DNA of 35,383 nt from Bryobacterales bacterium. Lineage in GTDB: Bacteria; Acidobacteriota; Terriglobia; Bryobacterales; UBA6623. The stretch spans positions 1 to 35,383 of the forward strand of contig JAPPMC010000103.1 in the NCBI GenBank assembly GCA_028819235.1. The letters are read 5' to 3'. Made by a program: the position numbers and the translations under genes. The notes beneath the pieces were generated by a model that saw only the letters and a list, made by a program, of their open reading frames with translations, had not been told where the DNA came from and ran no database searches. Positions 9,121 to 16,628 of the stretch are shown piece by piece; within the stretch, counting starts at the first letter, position 1; every line of letters starts with the position of its first letter.

Positions 9121-9308
9121 TGCAAGGCTTCGGAGATTCGCCGAGCGGATTCGCCCCTTGGGGCCACTTTCCATTATGATCGAATGGTTGGGCGGGCAAT
9201 CCACCGTGCCCGGATCCCGGTCGCTCGCGCTGAACTTCCGGGGCAGCCCGCCTTGAGCAGTCGACAGGTGGCCGCGCAGTGCCGGGCGCAGGCCGCGAGG
9301 ACGAAGCC

Positions 9309-10670
9309 ATGACGTTCCGCTTGATACAGAGCACACTCTTGACGGGTGCGCTGCTGGTGCCGCTGGCGCTCGCCGACTGGCCGCAGTGGCGCGGCCCGGA
9401 GTTCAACGGGACCAGCCCTGCCGCTTCCGACCTAGCCGTGGAATGGGGCCCGGACAAGAATGTCGCATGGATGACACGCCTGCCCAGCTGGAGCGCCGCG
9501 ACACCCGCCGTGTGGGGGGACCGCATCTACCTGACCTCCGCGCAGGAGGGCTTCGACGCCCCCGCGGCAAGGGCGCCCCGAGGCCGAAGGGGGTTCGGTA
9601 GGGCGGGTGCTGGCCCTGTGGCCCAAGCTCTCGGTGCCGCTGGCAGGGACGAGATCCTGCTCTTGGCCCTGAACCGCTCTGACGGCAGCGTCCTGTGGAC
9701 GCGGCGGATCGGGGACGGCAACCGCATCTACCGCAAGCAGAACCTGTCATCGCCGTCGCCCATCACCGACGGCGAGCGCGTCTGGTCCATGACGGGAGGA
9801 GGCCACTTTGCCTGCCATGACACGGATGGCGAGGTGCTGTGGGCGCGCAACATCCAGAAGGACTACGGACGGTTCGGCCTCAACCACGGCTACGCGTCGA
9901 CACCTCGGATGCACGAGGGGCGGCTGTATGTCCAAGTGCTGCACGGCATGAAGACCGATGATCCTTCCTACGTGTTCGCCGTCGACGCAAAGACTGGCAA
10001 GACGGTCTGGAAAGTGAACCGTCCGACCGACGCCGCCGCGGAGTCTCCGGACGACTATTCCACTCCGCTGATCGTGCGCATCGACGGAGCGGAGCAGCTG
10101 GTGGTCTCCGGAGGCGACTACGTAACCGGCCACGACCTAGCGACCGGCAAGGAGCTCTGGCGTATGGGCGGTTTCAACCCTGGGCACGAGCGCTTCTACC
10201 GGACCATCGCATCTTCGGTCAACATTGCCGACGTGATCTACACCACCAGCACACGCGGCAATCCGTTCATTGCCTTCAAGCCCGGCGGTGAGGGCTGGAT
10301 CGACGACTCCGCCAAGCTTTGGGAGAACACGCTCGGCTCCGACGTCCCCACCCCAACCACGGACGGCAAGCGCATTCTGGTGGTCAATGACCGGGGAATC
10401 CTCAACGTGCTCGACGCCCAGTCCGGGGACCTTGTGATTGACCGTCTGCGCCTAGAGCCGGGAACCTACTCTTCGTCGCCGCTGCTCGCCGACGGCAAGC
10501 TCTACGCGACTAACGAGGAGGGCGCGACCACCGTGGTGGACGTGGAAGACGGCTACCAGATTCTGGCGGTCAATCGGCTCGACAGCCACACGCTGGCCAG
10601 CCCCATCGCCGTCGACCGTCAGATCTTCCTGCGTACGGCGGACCACCTGTACTGCATCGAGAAGGACTAG
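9309..10670 (+). CDS. Exported PQQ-like beta-propeller repeat protein
   Basis: 453 residues beginning with a signal peptide (MTFRLIQSTLLTGALLVPLALA) and then DWPQWRGPEFNGTSP. Propeller blades show the repeated patterns LNRSDGSVLWTRR, DTDGEVLWARN, DAKTGKTVWKVN, DLATGKELWRMG and LDAQSGDL. The ATG at 9309 has GAGGA at 9297-9301, 7 bases upstream, so it is chosen over an upstream in-frame ATG at 9279. A Gly/Ala/Arg-rich stretch at about residues 80-110 is a low-complexity insertion after the first blade. It is related in design to the protein at 6537, so probably periplasmic and non-enzymatic. It is followed within 11 bases by the zinc-ribbon gene, likely as one operon. Confidence 0.85.
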   Translation: MTFRLIQSTLLTGALLVPLALADWPQWRGPEFNGTSPAASDLAVEWGPDKNVAWMTRLPSWSAATPAVWGDRIYLTSAQEGFDAPAARAPRGRRGFGRAGAGPVAQALGAAGRDEILLLALNRSDGSVLWTRRIGDGNRIYRKQNLSSPSPITDGERVWSMTGGGHFACHDTDGEVLWARNIQKDYGRFGLNHGYASTPRMHEGRLYVQVLHGMKTDDPSYVFAVDAKTGKTVWKVNRPTDAAAESPDDYSTPLIVRIDGAEQLVVSGGDYVTGHDLATGKELWRMGGFNPGHERFYRTIASSVNIADVIYTTSTRGNPFIAFKPGGEGWIDDSAKLWENTLGSDVPTPTTDGKRILVVNDRGILNVLDAQSGDLVIDRLRLEPGTYSSSPLLADGKLYATNEEGATTVVDVEDGYQILAVNRLDSHTLASPIAVDRQIFLRTADHLYCIEKD

Positions 10671-10681
10671 GGACGTCCCGC

Positions 10682-10918
10682 ATGGCTGCAGCGACCCGAG
10701 TCGGCGACGTGATTGACGACTACTGCACGCGCTGCAAGGCGGTGATGAACCACTCCGTGATCTCGGTGGTGGACGCGGCGCCCGTCCGCACTGAGTGCCG
10801 TACATGCTATTCGGCGCACAAATACCGAAAGGCCAAGGGACGCCGTGTCCGTCCCGCCTCAAAGAGCGACCTCTTCGACGAAGTCCTTCAGCGGATGGGG
10901 CCCATCGGCCGGCGCTGA
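10682..10918 (+). CDS. Small zinc-ribbon-like protein, function unknown
   Basis: 78 residues with two Cys pairs, CTRC (15-18) and CRTC (39-42), separated by about 20 residues in a beta-rich stretch (HSVISVVDAAPVRTEC). This is the layout of a rubredoxin-type zinc ribbon. The tail is basic (KYRKAKGRRVR), which would suit nucleic-acid binding, but that is inference. AGGGA at 10669-10673 overlaps the stop of the upstream gene and sits 8 bases before the ATG, so it is translated from the same message as the PQQ-like gene. No named family recognised. Confidence 0.65.
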   Translation: MAAATRVGDVIDDYCTRCKAVMNHSVISVVDAAPVRTECRTCYSAHKYRKAKGRRVRPASKSDLFDEVLQRMGPIGRR

Positions 10919-10966
10919 GATCCCCAGCCGCTGGTGCGCTAGGGCGCTTCGGGTCGAACAGGGTCG

Positions 10967-11302
10967 ATGCGAATCTCGGAGGCAGTCCGGGGACGGTTGC
11001 GGAGGCGATACGAGGAGATCTGGGGCGCAGTAGCGGCCATTCCGCGCGGGCGCGTCGCGACCTACGGGGATGTTGCCCGCATGGTCGGCCTGCCCGGCGC
11101 TGCCCGCATGGTTGGCCGAGCCCTGCGCGCCTGTCCCCCCGGAGCAGACCTGCCGTGGCACCGCGTCATCGCCGCAGGAGGGCGCATCGCCCTACCGGAC
11201 GACCGCGGGCGTGAGCAGCGGCGCCGGCTTACGGCAGAAGGAGTGCCCTTCGCGGGTAGGCGCGTCATCCTGCCGGAGTGTCGGTGGGATCCTCCCATCT
11301 AG
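10967..11302 (+). CDS. Alkyltransferase-like protein (Atl, MGMT-fold DNA-binding protein)
   Basis: 111 residues matching the C-terminal DNA-binding domain of O6-alkylguanine-DNA alkyltransferase: WGAVAAIPRGRVATYGDVARMVG (helix-turn-helix region, about 19-41), ARMVGRALRA and PWHRVIAAGG. The active-site motif PCHR of true methyltransferases is PWHR here (63-66), so the methyl-accepting Cys is missing. Known Atl proteins with Trp at this place bind O6-alkylguanine lesions and hand them to nucleotide excision repair without removing the alkyl group. Start at the ATG at 10967, with only a weak AGGG nearby. Its 3' end overlaps the convergent amidase gene by 38 bases. Confidence 0.88.
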   Translation: MRISEAVRGRLRRRYEEIWGAVAAIPRGRVATYGDVARMVGLPGAARMVGRALRACPPGADLPWHRVIAAGGRIALPDDRGREQRRRLTAEGVPFAGRRVILPECRWDPPI

Positions 11303-12707
11303 CCAGGTGCGGTGCCCTCAGGTGCCAGGACGTGGCCGATTGGTAGGCATGCCCGATGGCTAGGATCGACGATTCGCCGAGGGCCGGCCCGACGATCTGG
11401 AGACCGATCGGCATGCCGTCCCCGAAGAATCCGCAAGGAACGGAAAGCACAGGGAACCCCGTCAGGTTTAGCGAGCGAATGTTGCGCGTGGTCGCAAGCC
11501 GAACGTTCTCGAGGCCCCCCGCCACCGGGATCTCCAACTGGCCGATTCGCGCAGTCGGAATGGGGATCCCTGGGAGCACCAAGGCGTCGAAGTCCTCTAT
11601 CGCCACGGCCATCTCTTGGCAGAAGCGACGCCGGGCCCGCTGTGCGTCCAGATAGTCGGCCGCGGACACGAGCAGACCCTGCTCCAGTAGGGCCCGAACG
11701 TCCTCGCCGATCGCATCCCGCTGCCGCTGCACGCGCCTGCGGTGGACCGACGACGCCTCAGCCAGCAGGATCAGCCGGTGCAGCGAGTTGGCGAGCCGGA
11801 CATCGGGCATCGGGGTCTCGCGGATCTCAGCGCCAAGGTCCGCCAATACGGCGAGGGCGGAGTTGGTTGCCGCCGCAACGTCCGAGTGCAGGCCGTCGAA
11901 GAAGAAGTCGGACGGAACTCCGATGGCCACCTCCTGCAAGGATGGCTCGGCATCGAAAGACGGCAGGACGGCGCGGTCCTTTACGCTTGCTGGGTCAGCG
12001 GAATCCCACGCGCACAGGTCGCGGTAAGCCAGTCCCACGTCCTCAACGGTGAGACCGAATGGCCCGACCGTGTCCAAGCTGTGGCCGAGCGGGAAGGCGC
12101 CTCGGCGGCTGATGCGGCCGAAGGTCGGCTTGAGGCCGGTCACCCCGCAGAGGGCAGCCGGAATGCGGATGGAACCCCCAGTGTCCGACCCGAGCGAAAA
12201 GGCGCACAGACCCGCGGCCAGCGCGGCTGCCGAGCCTCCACTCGAACCGCCCGGGATCCGGTCGGGATCCCAAGGGTTTCGCACGGGGCCGTAGTGGGGG
12301 TTGGCGCTCGTGATGCCGTAGGCCAACTCGTGCAGCCCCGTCTTGCCGATAAGGATTGCCCCTGCCGAGTCAAGCGCCTCGATTGCGGCGGCGTCCTCCT
12401 CAACGACGCTTCCGGCGAGCAAGGGAGAGCCCACGGTGGTCGGCAAGCCCTTGGTGTCAAGGAGATCCTTCGCAGCGTAGGGAACACCATGCAGCGGTCC
12501 CCGTGGCCCATCAGCGCGGATCTCGGCCTCGGCCTGCTTGGCTCGGGCCAGCGCGGCCTCGGACGTCACTGTCAAGTAGGAATTGATGACTGGGTCGATG
12601 CGCCTAATGCGGTCAAGGCAATGCCGGACGATCTCGACGGGCGACGCGTCGCCCGAAGCGTACAACGCGCCGATGTCGCGCACTCCGAGCCGATTGGGGA
12701 GTTCCAT
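11265..12707 (-). CDS. Amidase (amidase-signature family)
   Basis: 480 residues with the full amidase signature and the Ser-cisSer-Lys triad: K80 in YAAKDLLDTKG, S155 in GGSSGGSAAA and S179 in SDTGGSIR. It hydrolyses an amide bond in the cytoplasm. The family includes GatA (glutamyl-tRNA amidotransferase subunit A), but the lack of gatC/gatB neighbours and the divergent C-terminal half make a stand-alone amidase of unknown substrate more likely. The ATG at 12707 has no Shine-Dalgarno site. TACGCT ends 7 bases upstream and GTGACG lies 16 bases further up, the best -35-like match among the promoters in this window. Confidence 0.85.
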   Translation of the reverse strand: MELPNRLGVRDIGALYASGDASPVEIVRHCLDRIRRIDPVINSYLTVTSEAALARAKQAEAEIRADGPRGPLHGVPYAAKDLLDTKGLPTTVGSPLLAGSVVEEDAAAIEALDSAGAILIGKTGLHELAYGITSANPHYGPVRNPWDPDRIPGGSSGGSAAALAAGLCAFSLGSDTGGSIRIPAALCGVTGLKPTFGRISRRGAFPLGHSLDTVGPFGLTVEDVGLAYRDLCAWDSADPASVKDRAVLPSFDAEPSLQEVAIGVPSDFFFDGLHSDVAAATNSALAVLADLGAEIRETPMPDVRLANSLHRLILLAEASSVHRRRVQRQRDAIGEDVRALLEQGLLVSAADYLDAQRARRRFCQEMAVAIEDFDALVLPGIPIPTARIGQLEIPVAGGLENVRLATTRNIRSLNLTGFPVLSVPCGFFGDGMPIGLQIVGPALGESSILAIGHAYQSATSWHLRAPHLARWEDPTDTPAG

Positions 12708-12714
12708 CAGGACC

Positions 12715-12720
12715 AGCGTA
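12715..12720 (-). promoter_or_regulatory. -10-like TACGCT, 7 bases before the amidase
   Basis: On the minus strand TACGCT is followed by 7 bases and then the amidase ATG. GTGACG 16 bases upstream of it shares TGAC with the TTGACA -35 consensus. This suggests a leaderless amidase transcript. Confidence 0.45.
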
Positions 12721-12989
12721 CCCTCTTGCCTAAGTTCGTCACTGTTTGAATACCCACCCGTGCAATCTCGGTTCGGATCGCGCCGGTGGCAGGGAGGAGC
12801 TTGAGCTTCCGGAGACGCTTGGCAGCCATCCTGCCCACTCTGCGAGATGCTCTAGGGGCGGTGATCGGCGGGAACGGGGAGAAGAGTGTGGCTAGATGGA
12901 TCTGCAGGTTAGCAGCGCTTCAAGTCACTGGGAATCCGGCTGGCCGCCGTTGGCCTCAGCCCTACTTGGCACAACTCACTGAGACTCTC

Positions 12990-13281
12990 TGATGAGCGGC
13001 CCGATGCGGATTTCGCTGGCCACAGATCCGCCGGACGCTACGCCAGATGGGGCGGCGTGCCGGCCTCCAGTCTCCAGACAACCCTCCCCTCTTGGTCGCA
13101 CTGCACCTGTTCCCAGGCGGACGGGTTGATCGACTCGACCTTGACAACCCTGTCGGTCACTCGAGTCGGCAGGTTGGCATCGGATTCGGCCACGAAGGCG
13201 TGATGGCCTATGTATACGGACCGGCTGCAAGCGAGAACGTGACAAGAAGTCAGCCGCTAGCAGAGCCGCCGATCGTTGCAT
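12990..13281 (-). pseudogene. Remnant of a DUF6152 family exported protein
   Basis: An ATG at 13281 opens a signal-peptide-like start (MQRSAALLAADFLS), but the body of the protein continues in another frame: GHHAFVAESDANLP, VVKVESINPSAWEQV and VVWRLEAGTPPHLA. That is the DUF6152 pattern (HHAF-AEFDAN...V-KVEWINPHAW...EAGTP). It is then cut by an in-frame TAG at 13038-13040, where relatives continue for several dozen residues. So there is at least one frameshift near 13225 and one premature stop. The family is of unknown function, periplasmic, and common in Acidobacteriota. Family assignment is by motif recall. Confidence 0.7.
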
Positions 13282-13529
13282 TGCTCCCCGTCGTGCCCGT
13301 ACCGGGCTCTAAGAGCACACGACCCACCACCCTGCAAGGCGGCCAGTCCTCAGCCACTGCGGCACTGACCCGCTATTGGAAGTGCTTCTCGCGAAAGCAT
13401 GTTCCGCCCGATCGGCCTCCTCCTCGTCCGAGTCCTTCGGAAAGTCATGAAGGCCGTGAAGACCCAGCTTCGCAATTAGCCCTTCCCCGGCGGCTCCAAG
13501 GCTTGGATGTCCATCGCGCCCATCGGACC

Positions 13530-13592
13530 GATTGCCGGGCCACCCATCAATCGGACTGGCCCACCCATCGAGCGCACTGGCCCGCTCATCGA
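13530..13592. repeat. Three imperfect 21-bp tandem repeats
   Basis: Units at 13530-13550, 13551-13571 and 13572-13592 share the core TGGCCCACCCATC with substitutions. Read on the minus strand they encode the seven-residue units MSGPVRS, MGGPVRL and MGGPAIG inside a 37-codon open frame (13589 to 13476). That frame has no start signal and no recognised family. It may be what is left of a repeat-containing gene. The stretch 13282-13529 shows nothing else I can name. Confidence 0.5.
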
Positions 13593-13623
13593 GACTCACG
13601 ACCTGTCGGAAGTCCGCCTGTGC

Positions 13624-13629
13624 TAACGT
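13624..13629 (+). promoter_or_regulatory. -10-like TAACGT, 9 bases before an ATG
   Basis: TAACGT fits TANNNT and ends 9 bases before the ATG at 13639. There is no Shine-Dalgarno site and no clear -35 element. Confidence 0.35.
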
Positions 13630-13638
13630 CACTGGGCG

Positions 13639-13956
13639 ATGGTCGGGAGAGGACCAAGGCAAGCTGGGTTCGCACGACGCGGCTCCGCTTGGCGCATTTG
13701 GATCGTCGCTCTGGCGATGGCGCTGGTGTGCGCCACGGTCGCCGAGGCCATCTGCCACACGATCTGCCTTGAGGAGCAGGTCTCCGACCAGGACTGCACG
13801 GTCTGCCATCTTGGGCACCAGCCCGCCGCCGAGCCTCCCGCGTCCTCGCAGTTCGGATGCTTGGACGTTCCGGAGCCCCTCTTGCCGAGCGCGGACGGCG
13901 AATGCATCGTATCCGGTTCTCCTCGCCGCCAGCCCGCCCGCGCCCCTCCCGCCTAG
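13639..13956 (+). CDS. Small membrane or exported Cys/His-containing protein upstream of the TonB receptor
   Basis: 105 residues: a basic N-terminus, one hydrophobic segment at about 20-38 (IWIVALAMALVCATVAEA), then a short region with clustered Cys and His (ICHTICLEEQ, DCTVCHLGHQ) and a Pro-rich tail. The arrangement recalls small unassigned proteins such as DUF2946, which sit next to metal-related TonB receptors and have Cys/His pairs after a signal anchor. CTVCH also fits the CxxCH haem-attachment motif, but one motif in so small a protein is weak evidence. With the His-rich receptor 230 bases downstream, a role in binding or handling a metal in the periplasm is a reasonable guess, not shown. 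Confidence 0.55.
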   Translation: MVGRGPRQAGFARRGSAWRIWIVALAMALVCATVAEAICHTICLEEQVSDQDCTVCHLGHQPAAEPPASSQFGCLDVPEPLLPSADGECIVSGSPRRQPARAPPA

Positions 13957-14189
13957 CTCCGGTCGGCTGTCGTGCCGCGATAGCCGGCGACTTCGCTCGC
14001 GCCCTAGGTGCGTGTCCACGCGCCTATTGGAACTCTCGCGTTCCTCTGCCCGCTAGGCCTCCGGCTGCTGGCGTCGCTTTCAGGGGCACGCCCCAGAACC
14101 GAGGGCGAGCGTGGATCCCGGTGTCCGCTACGCAACAGCGTGACGGCCACAGAAATCTGAACTGTTGGTAGCTAGGGGGGAGAGAAAAG

Positions 14190-16628
14190 ATGATTAGAAG
14201 AATGCTCTGCGCCGTCGTGTCGGCGCTGCTAGCGGTATCCGCGATCCACGGCGAGGAAATGGCCGCTATTGAGGGCCAAGTGTTGCTCGTGCAGACGGGT
14301 GAGCCCGTCGCCGGGGCGACCGTCATTGTCCTCGAAACGGGGGCCTCGACGATCGCCGATCGACAAGGGACGTTCGAGTTCAAGGGGTTGCGGCCGGGCC
14401 GCTACCATCTGCACGCTCACATCGAGAACGCCTTGCAGGGTGCCTCTGAAGCGATTGAGGTCGATTCCGAAGGGACGGCTCAGGCGCAATTGCTGCTGGC
14501 GTTCCCGACGCAGAACACGCAAATCACTGTAAGTGCGACAGGGCGGACGGAGTCCGCATTCGAGGCCTTCCAATCCACGCACTCGCTGACCTCGATCGAA
14601 CTGGCTCGCGCGGAGAAGATCGCCGCCAGCTTGGGCGAAGTGCTCGGCACTGAGCCGGGCACGGGCATTGCCCAACGGGGGTTCGGGCCGGGATCGTCGC
14701 GGCCGGTCATTCGCGGGTTCGACGGCGACCGGGTTCTGATCATGGCCGACGGGCTGCGGACGGGTTCCATCTCGTCCAACTCCGGCGACCACGCCGAGAC
14801 GTTCAATCCGCTGTCGTTTGACAGGATCGAAGTGGTGAAGGGCCCCGCGACCTTGCTCTACGGCAGCAACGCCATGGGAGGGGTCGTGAACGCCGTTAGC
14901 GGCCACGCTGGCTTCGTCTCGCATCCGGACGGCCTGCAGGGCTACATCCAGGGCTCCGCTGGCACGGGCAACGCCTTGGCAGGAGGGGCGGCTGGCTTTG
15001 ATTACGCCCGCGGCCCCTGGCGGGTCTGGGGCGGGGGCAATGGCCTTCGCACCGGAGACTACTCCACGCCCACCGGAGTAATCGAGAATTCCCGGACTCG
15101 CTCTGAGAACGGCTATGGCGGCTTTGGCTGGTTCGGCGAGCGAGGCTTCGTTAGTGTCGGCGTCCGCGCCAACGACGCCAAGTACGGGAATCCCTTCGCT
15201 GGCGAGTTCCACAGCCATGATCATCACGAAGAAGACGAGCATCATCACGAGGGGGAGGAAGCAGAGGACGAGCACGCGGAGCACGAGCACGAAGAGGAGG
15301 AGCACGAAGAGGAGGAGCACGAGGAGGAGCTTCGCATCGATCTCGCCATGCGCCAACTGGCCTATCAGGTCAACTGGGGGCTGCGAGGTCTAGGACCCGC
15401 GCTCGAGAGCTTCGTGATGAAGCTGGCCTACACGACGTATCAACACGAGGAGATCGAATTCGAGGGCGACCAACGCCGCATCGGCACGCGCTTCGACAAC
15501 GATCAGGTCGTCTATCGAGGCGTCTTTGAACAGAACCAACGTGGACCGTTGACGGGCCGCTTCGGGTTTTGGGGCATGGAGCGCGACTACTCGGCGGCGG
15601 GCGAAGAAGCGCTCGCGCCGCCCATCGATCAGCAGTCGTTCGCCCTGTTCGCGCTCGAAGAGTTCGATTTCGAGCGGGTCAAGCTTCAATTCGGCGGCCG
15701 CCTGGAGACTACCCGCTACGATCCGGCGTTCGCCGAGCGCGCCCGCGGCCATGACCATGACCATCACGGAGAAGAAGGCGAAGAACATCATGAAGAAGGC
15801 GAAGAACATCATGCCGGGGCGGAAGAGGAGGACCACCACGAGGAAGCAGTCCCGGACGCGATTCCCCGTCGCTTCACGGGTGCTTCGGCGGCTGCAGGCT
15901 TTCAGGCTGACCTATGGAGCGGCGGCGCTTTCGTCGCCAACTATTCCCACTCCTACCGTGCCCCGGCGCTCGAGGAGCTCTACAACCTCGGCCCGCACGT
16001 CGGCACGTTGATCTACGAGGTGGGCGATCCCGGCCTCCGCCCCGAGCGCGGCAATGGCATCGACTTGTCCCTCAGGCAACAAGCCGTACGAGTCAATGGC
16101 GAGGTCAACTTCTTCTACTACGACTTCCGCAACTTCGTCTTCCCGTTCGCAACGGGCGAGGAGGAGGACGGGTTGCCGGTGGTCAACTTCGTGCAGCGCG
16201 ACAGCCGTTTTACAGGAGCAGAAGCCCGGCTCGGCATCGGCTTGCATCAAGCCATGCGGCTCAATCTCGGGATGGATGTCGTCGACGCGCGAGCGACGCT
16301 CACGCGCACGCCGCTGCCGCGCATCCCGCCGCTGCGCGGCCGCGTGGGGATCGAGTACCGGCGCCGTGGCCTGAGCATTCGGCCGGAGCTCGTGATGGCG
16401 GCTCGGCAGGACCGGACATTCGACTTGGAGACTCCGACGGAAGGATACGCGGTCGTTGACCTCCGGGCGTCGTACACGATCCCGACGCGCGGCGCGATTC
16501 ACCAGTTCTCGGTCAACGTGTTTAACGTCGGCGACCAGCTGTATCGCAACCACGTGTCATTCATCAAGGACCTCGCCCCGGAGATCGGGCGTGGTGTTCG
16601 TTTCAGCTACATGGTCCGCTTTTTCTAG
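14190..16628 (+). CDS. TonB-dependent outer-membrane receptor, ZnuD-like, with His/Glu-rich loops
   Basis: 812 residues: signal peptide (1-21), a carboxypeptidase-regulatory-like beta-sandwich (about 25-105), a plug (about 110-225, with VIRGFDGDRVLIMADG and FDRIEVVKGPATLLYGSNAMGG), then a 22-strand-type barrel ending in aromatic FSYMVRFF. The phrase SGDHAETFNPL in the plug is typical of ZnuD-type zinc receptors. Two predicted external loops (about 339-382 and 519-551) are dense in His, Glu and Asp, as expected for capturing zinc or a similar divalent metal. AGGGGGGAGAG at 14174-14184 is a strong Shine-Dalgarno site. No Zur operator could be recognised. The metal is inferred from the loops; nickel or copper are alternatives. 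Confidence 0.88.
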   Translation: MIRRMLCAVVSALLAVSAIHGEEMAAIEGQVLLVQTGEPVAGATVIVLETGASTIADRQGTFEFKGLRPGRYHLHAHIENALQGASEAIEVDSEGTAQAQLLLAFPTQNTQITVSATGRTESAFEAFQSTHSLTSIELARAEKIAASLGEVLGTEPGTGIAQRGFGPGSSRPVIRGFDGDRVLIMADGLRTGSISSNSGDHAETFNPLSFDRIEVVKGPATLLYGSNAMGGVVNAVSGHAGFVSHPDGLQGYIQGSAGTGNALAGGAAGFDYARGPWRVWGGGNGLRTGDYSTPTGVIENSRTRSENGYGGFGWFGERGFVSVGVRANDAKYGNPFAGEFHSHDHHEEDEHHHEGEEAEDEHAEHEHEEEEHEEEEHEEELRIDLAMRQLAYQVNWGLRGLGPALESFVMKLAYTTYQHEEIEFEGDQRRIGTRFDNDQVVYRGVFEQNQRGPLTGRFGFWGMERDYSAAGEEALAPPIDQQSFALFALEEFDFERVKLQFGGRLETTRYDPAFAERARGHDHDHHGEEGEEHHEEGEEHHAGAEEEDHHEEAVPDAIPRRFTGASAAAGFQADLWSGGAFVANYSHSYRAPALEELYNLGPHVGTLIYEVGDPGLRPERGNGIDLSLRQQAVRVNGEVNFFYYDFRNFVFPFATGEEEDGLPVVNFVQRDSRFTGAEARLGIGLHQAMRLNLGMDVVDARATLTRTPLPRIPPLRGRVGIEYRRRGLSIRPELVMAARQDRTFDLETPTEGYAVVDLRASYTIPTRGAIHQFSVNVFNVGDQLYRNHVSFIKDLAPEIGRGVRFSYMVRFF
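15291..15329 (+). repeat. 15-bp tandem repeat coding for EEEEH units
   Basis: Two perfect copies of GAAGAGGAGGAGCAC at 15291-15305 and 15306-15320, followed by a partial copy. They lie in the first His/Glu-rich loop of the TonB receptor. Because the unit is a multiple of three, slippage would change loop length without breaking the frame. Confidence 0.8.
15771..15812 (+). repeat. 21-bp tandem repeat coding for EEGEEHH units
   Basis: Two perfect 21-base copies at 15771-15791 and 15792-15812, each encoding EEGEEHH, in the second His-rich loop of the receptor. Perfect identity at DNA level suggests a recent duplication. Confidence 0.85.

Noticed and set aside
12707..12829. A 40-codon minus-strand frame (MAAKRLRKLKLLPATG...) whose TGA overlaps the amidase ATG
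   Set aside because: It looked like a leader peptide coupled to the amidase, but it resembles no family and has only a weak start site. The -10-like box inside its end argues that the amidase message starts at its own ATG.
13780..13830. CTVCH as a c-type cytochrome
   Set aside because: A single CxxCH in a 105-residue protein without other cytochrome features is not enough; a metal-handling small protein next to a metal receptor is at least as likely.
13309..14019. A 236-codon minus-strand open frame over the small Cys/His protein
   Set aside because: Arg/Gly-rich shadow composition and no motif. The plus-strand reading has a clear hydrophobic segment and Cys/His cluster in the expected place before the receptor.
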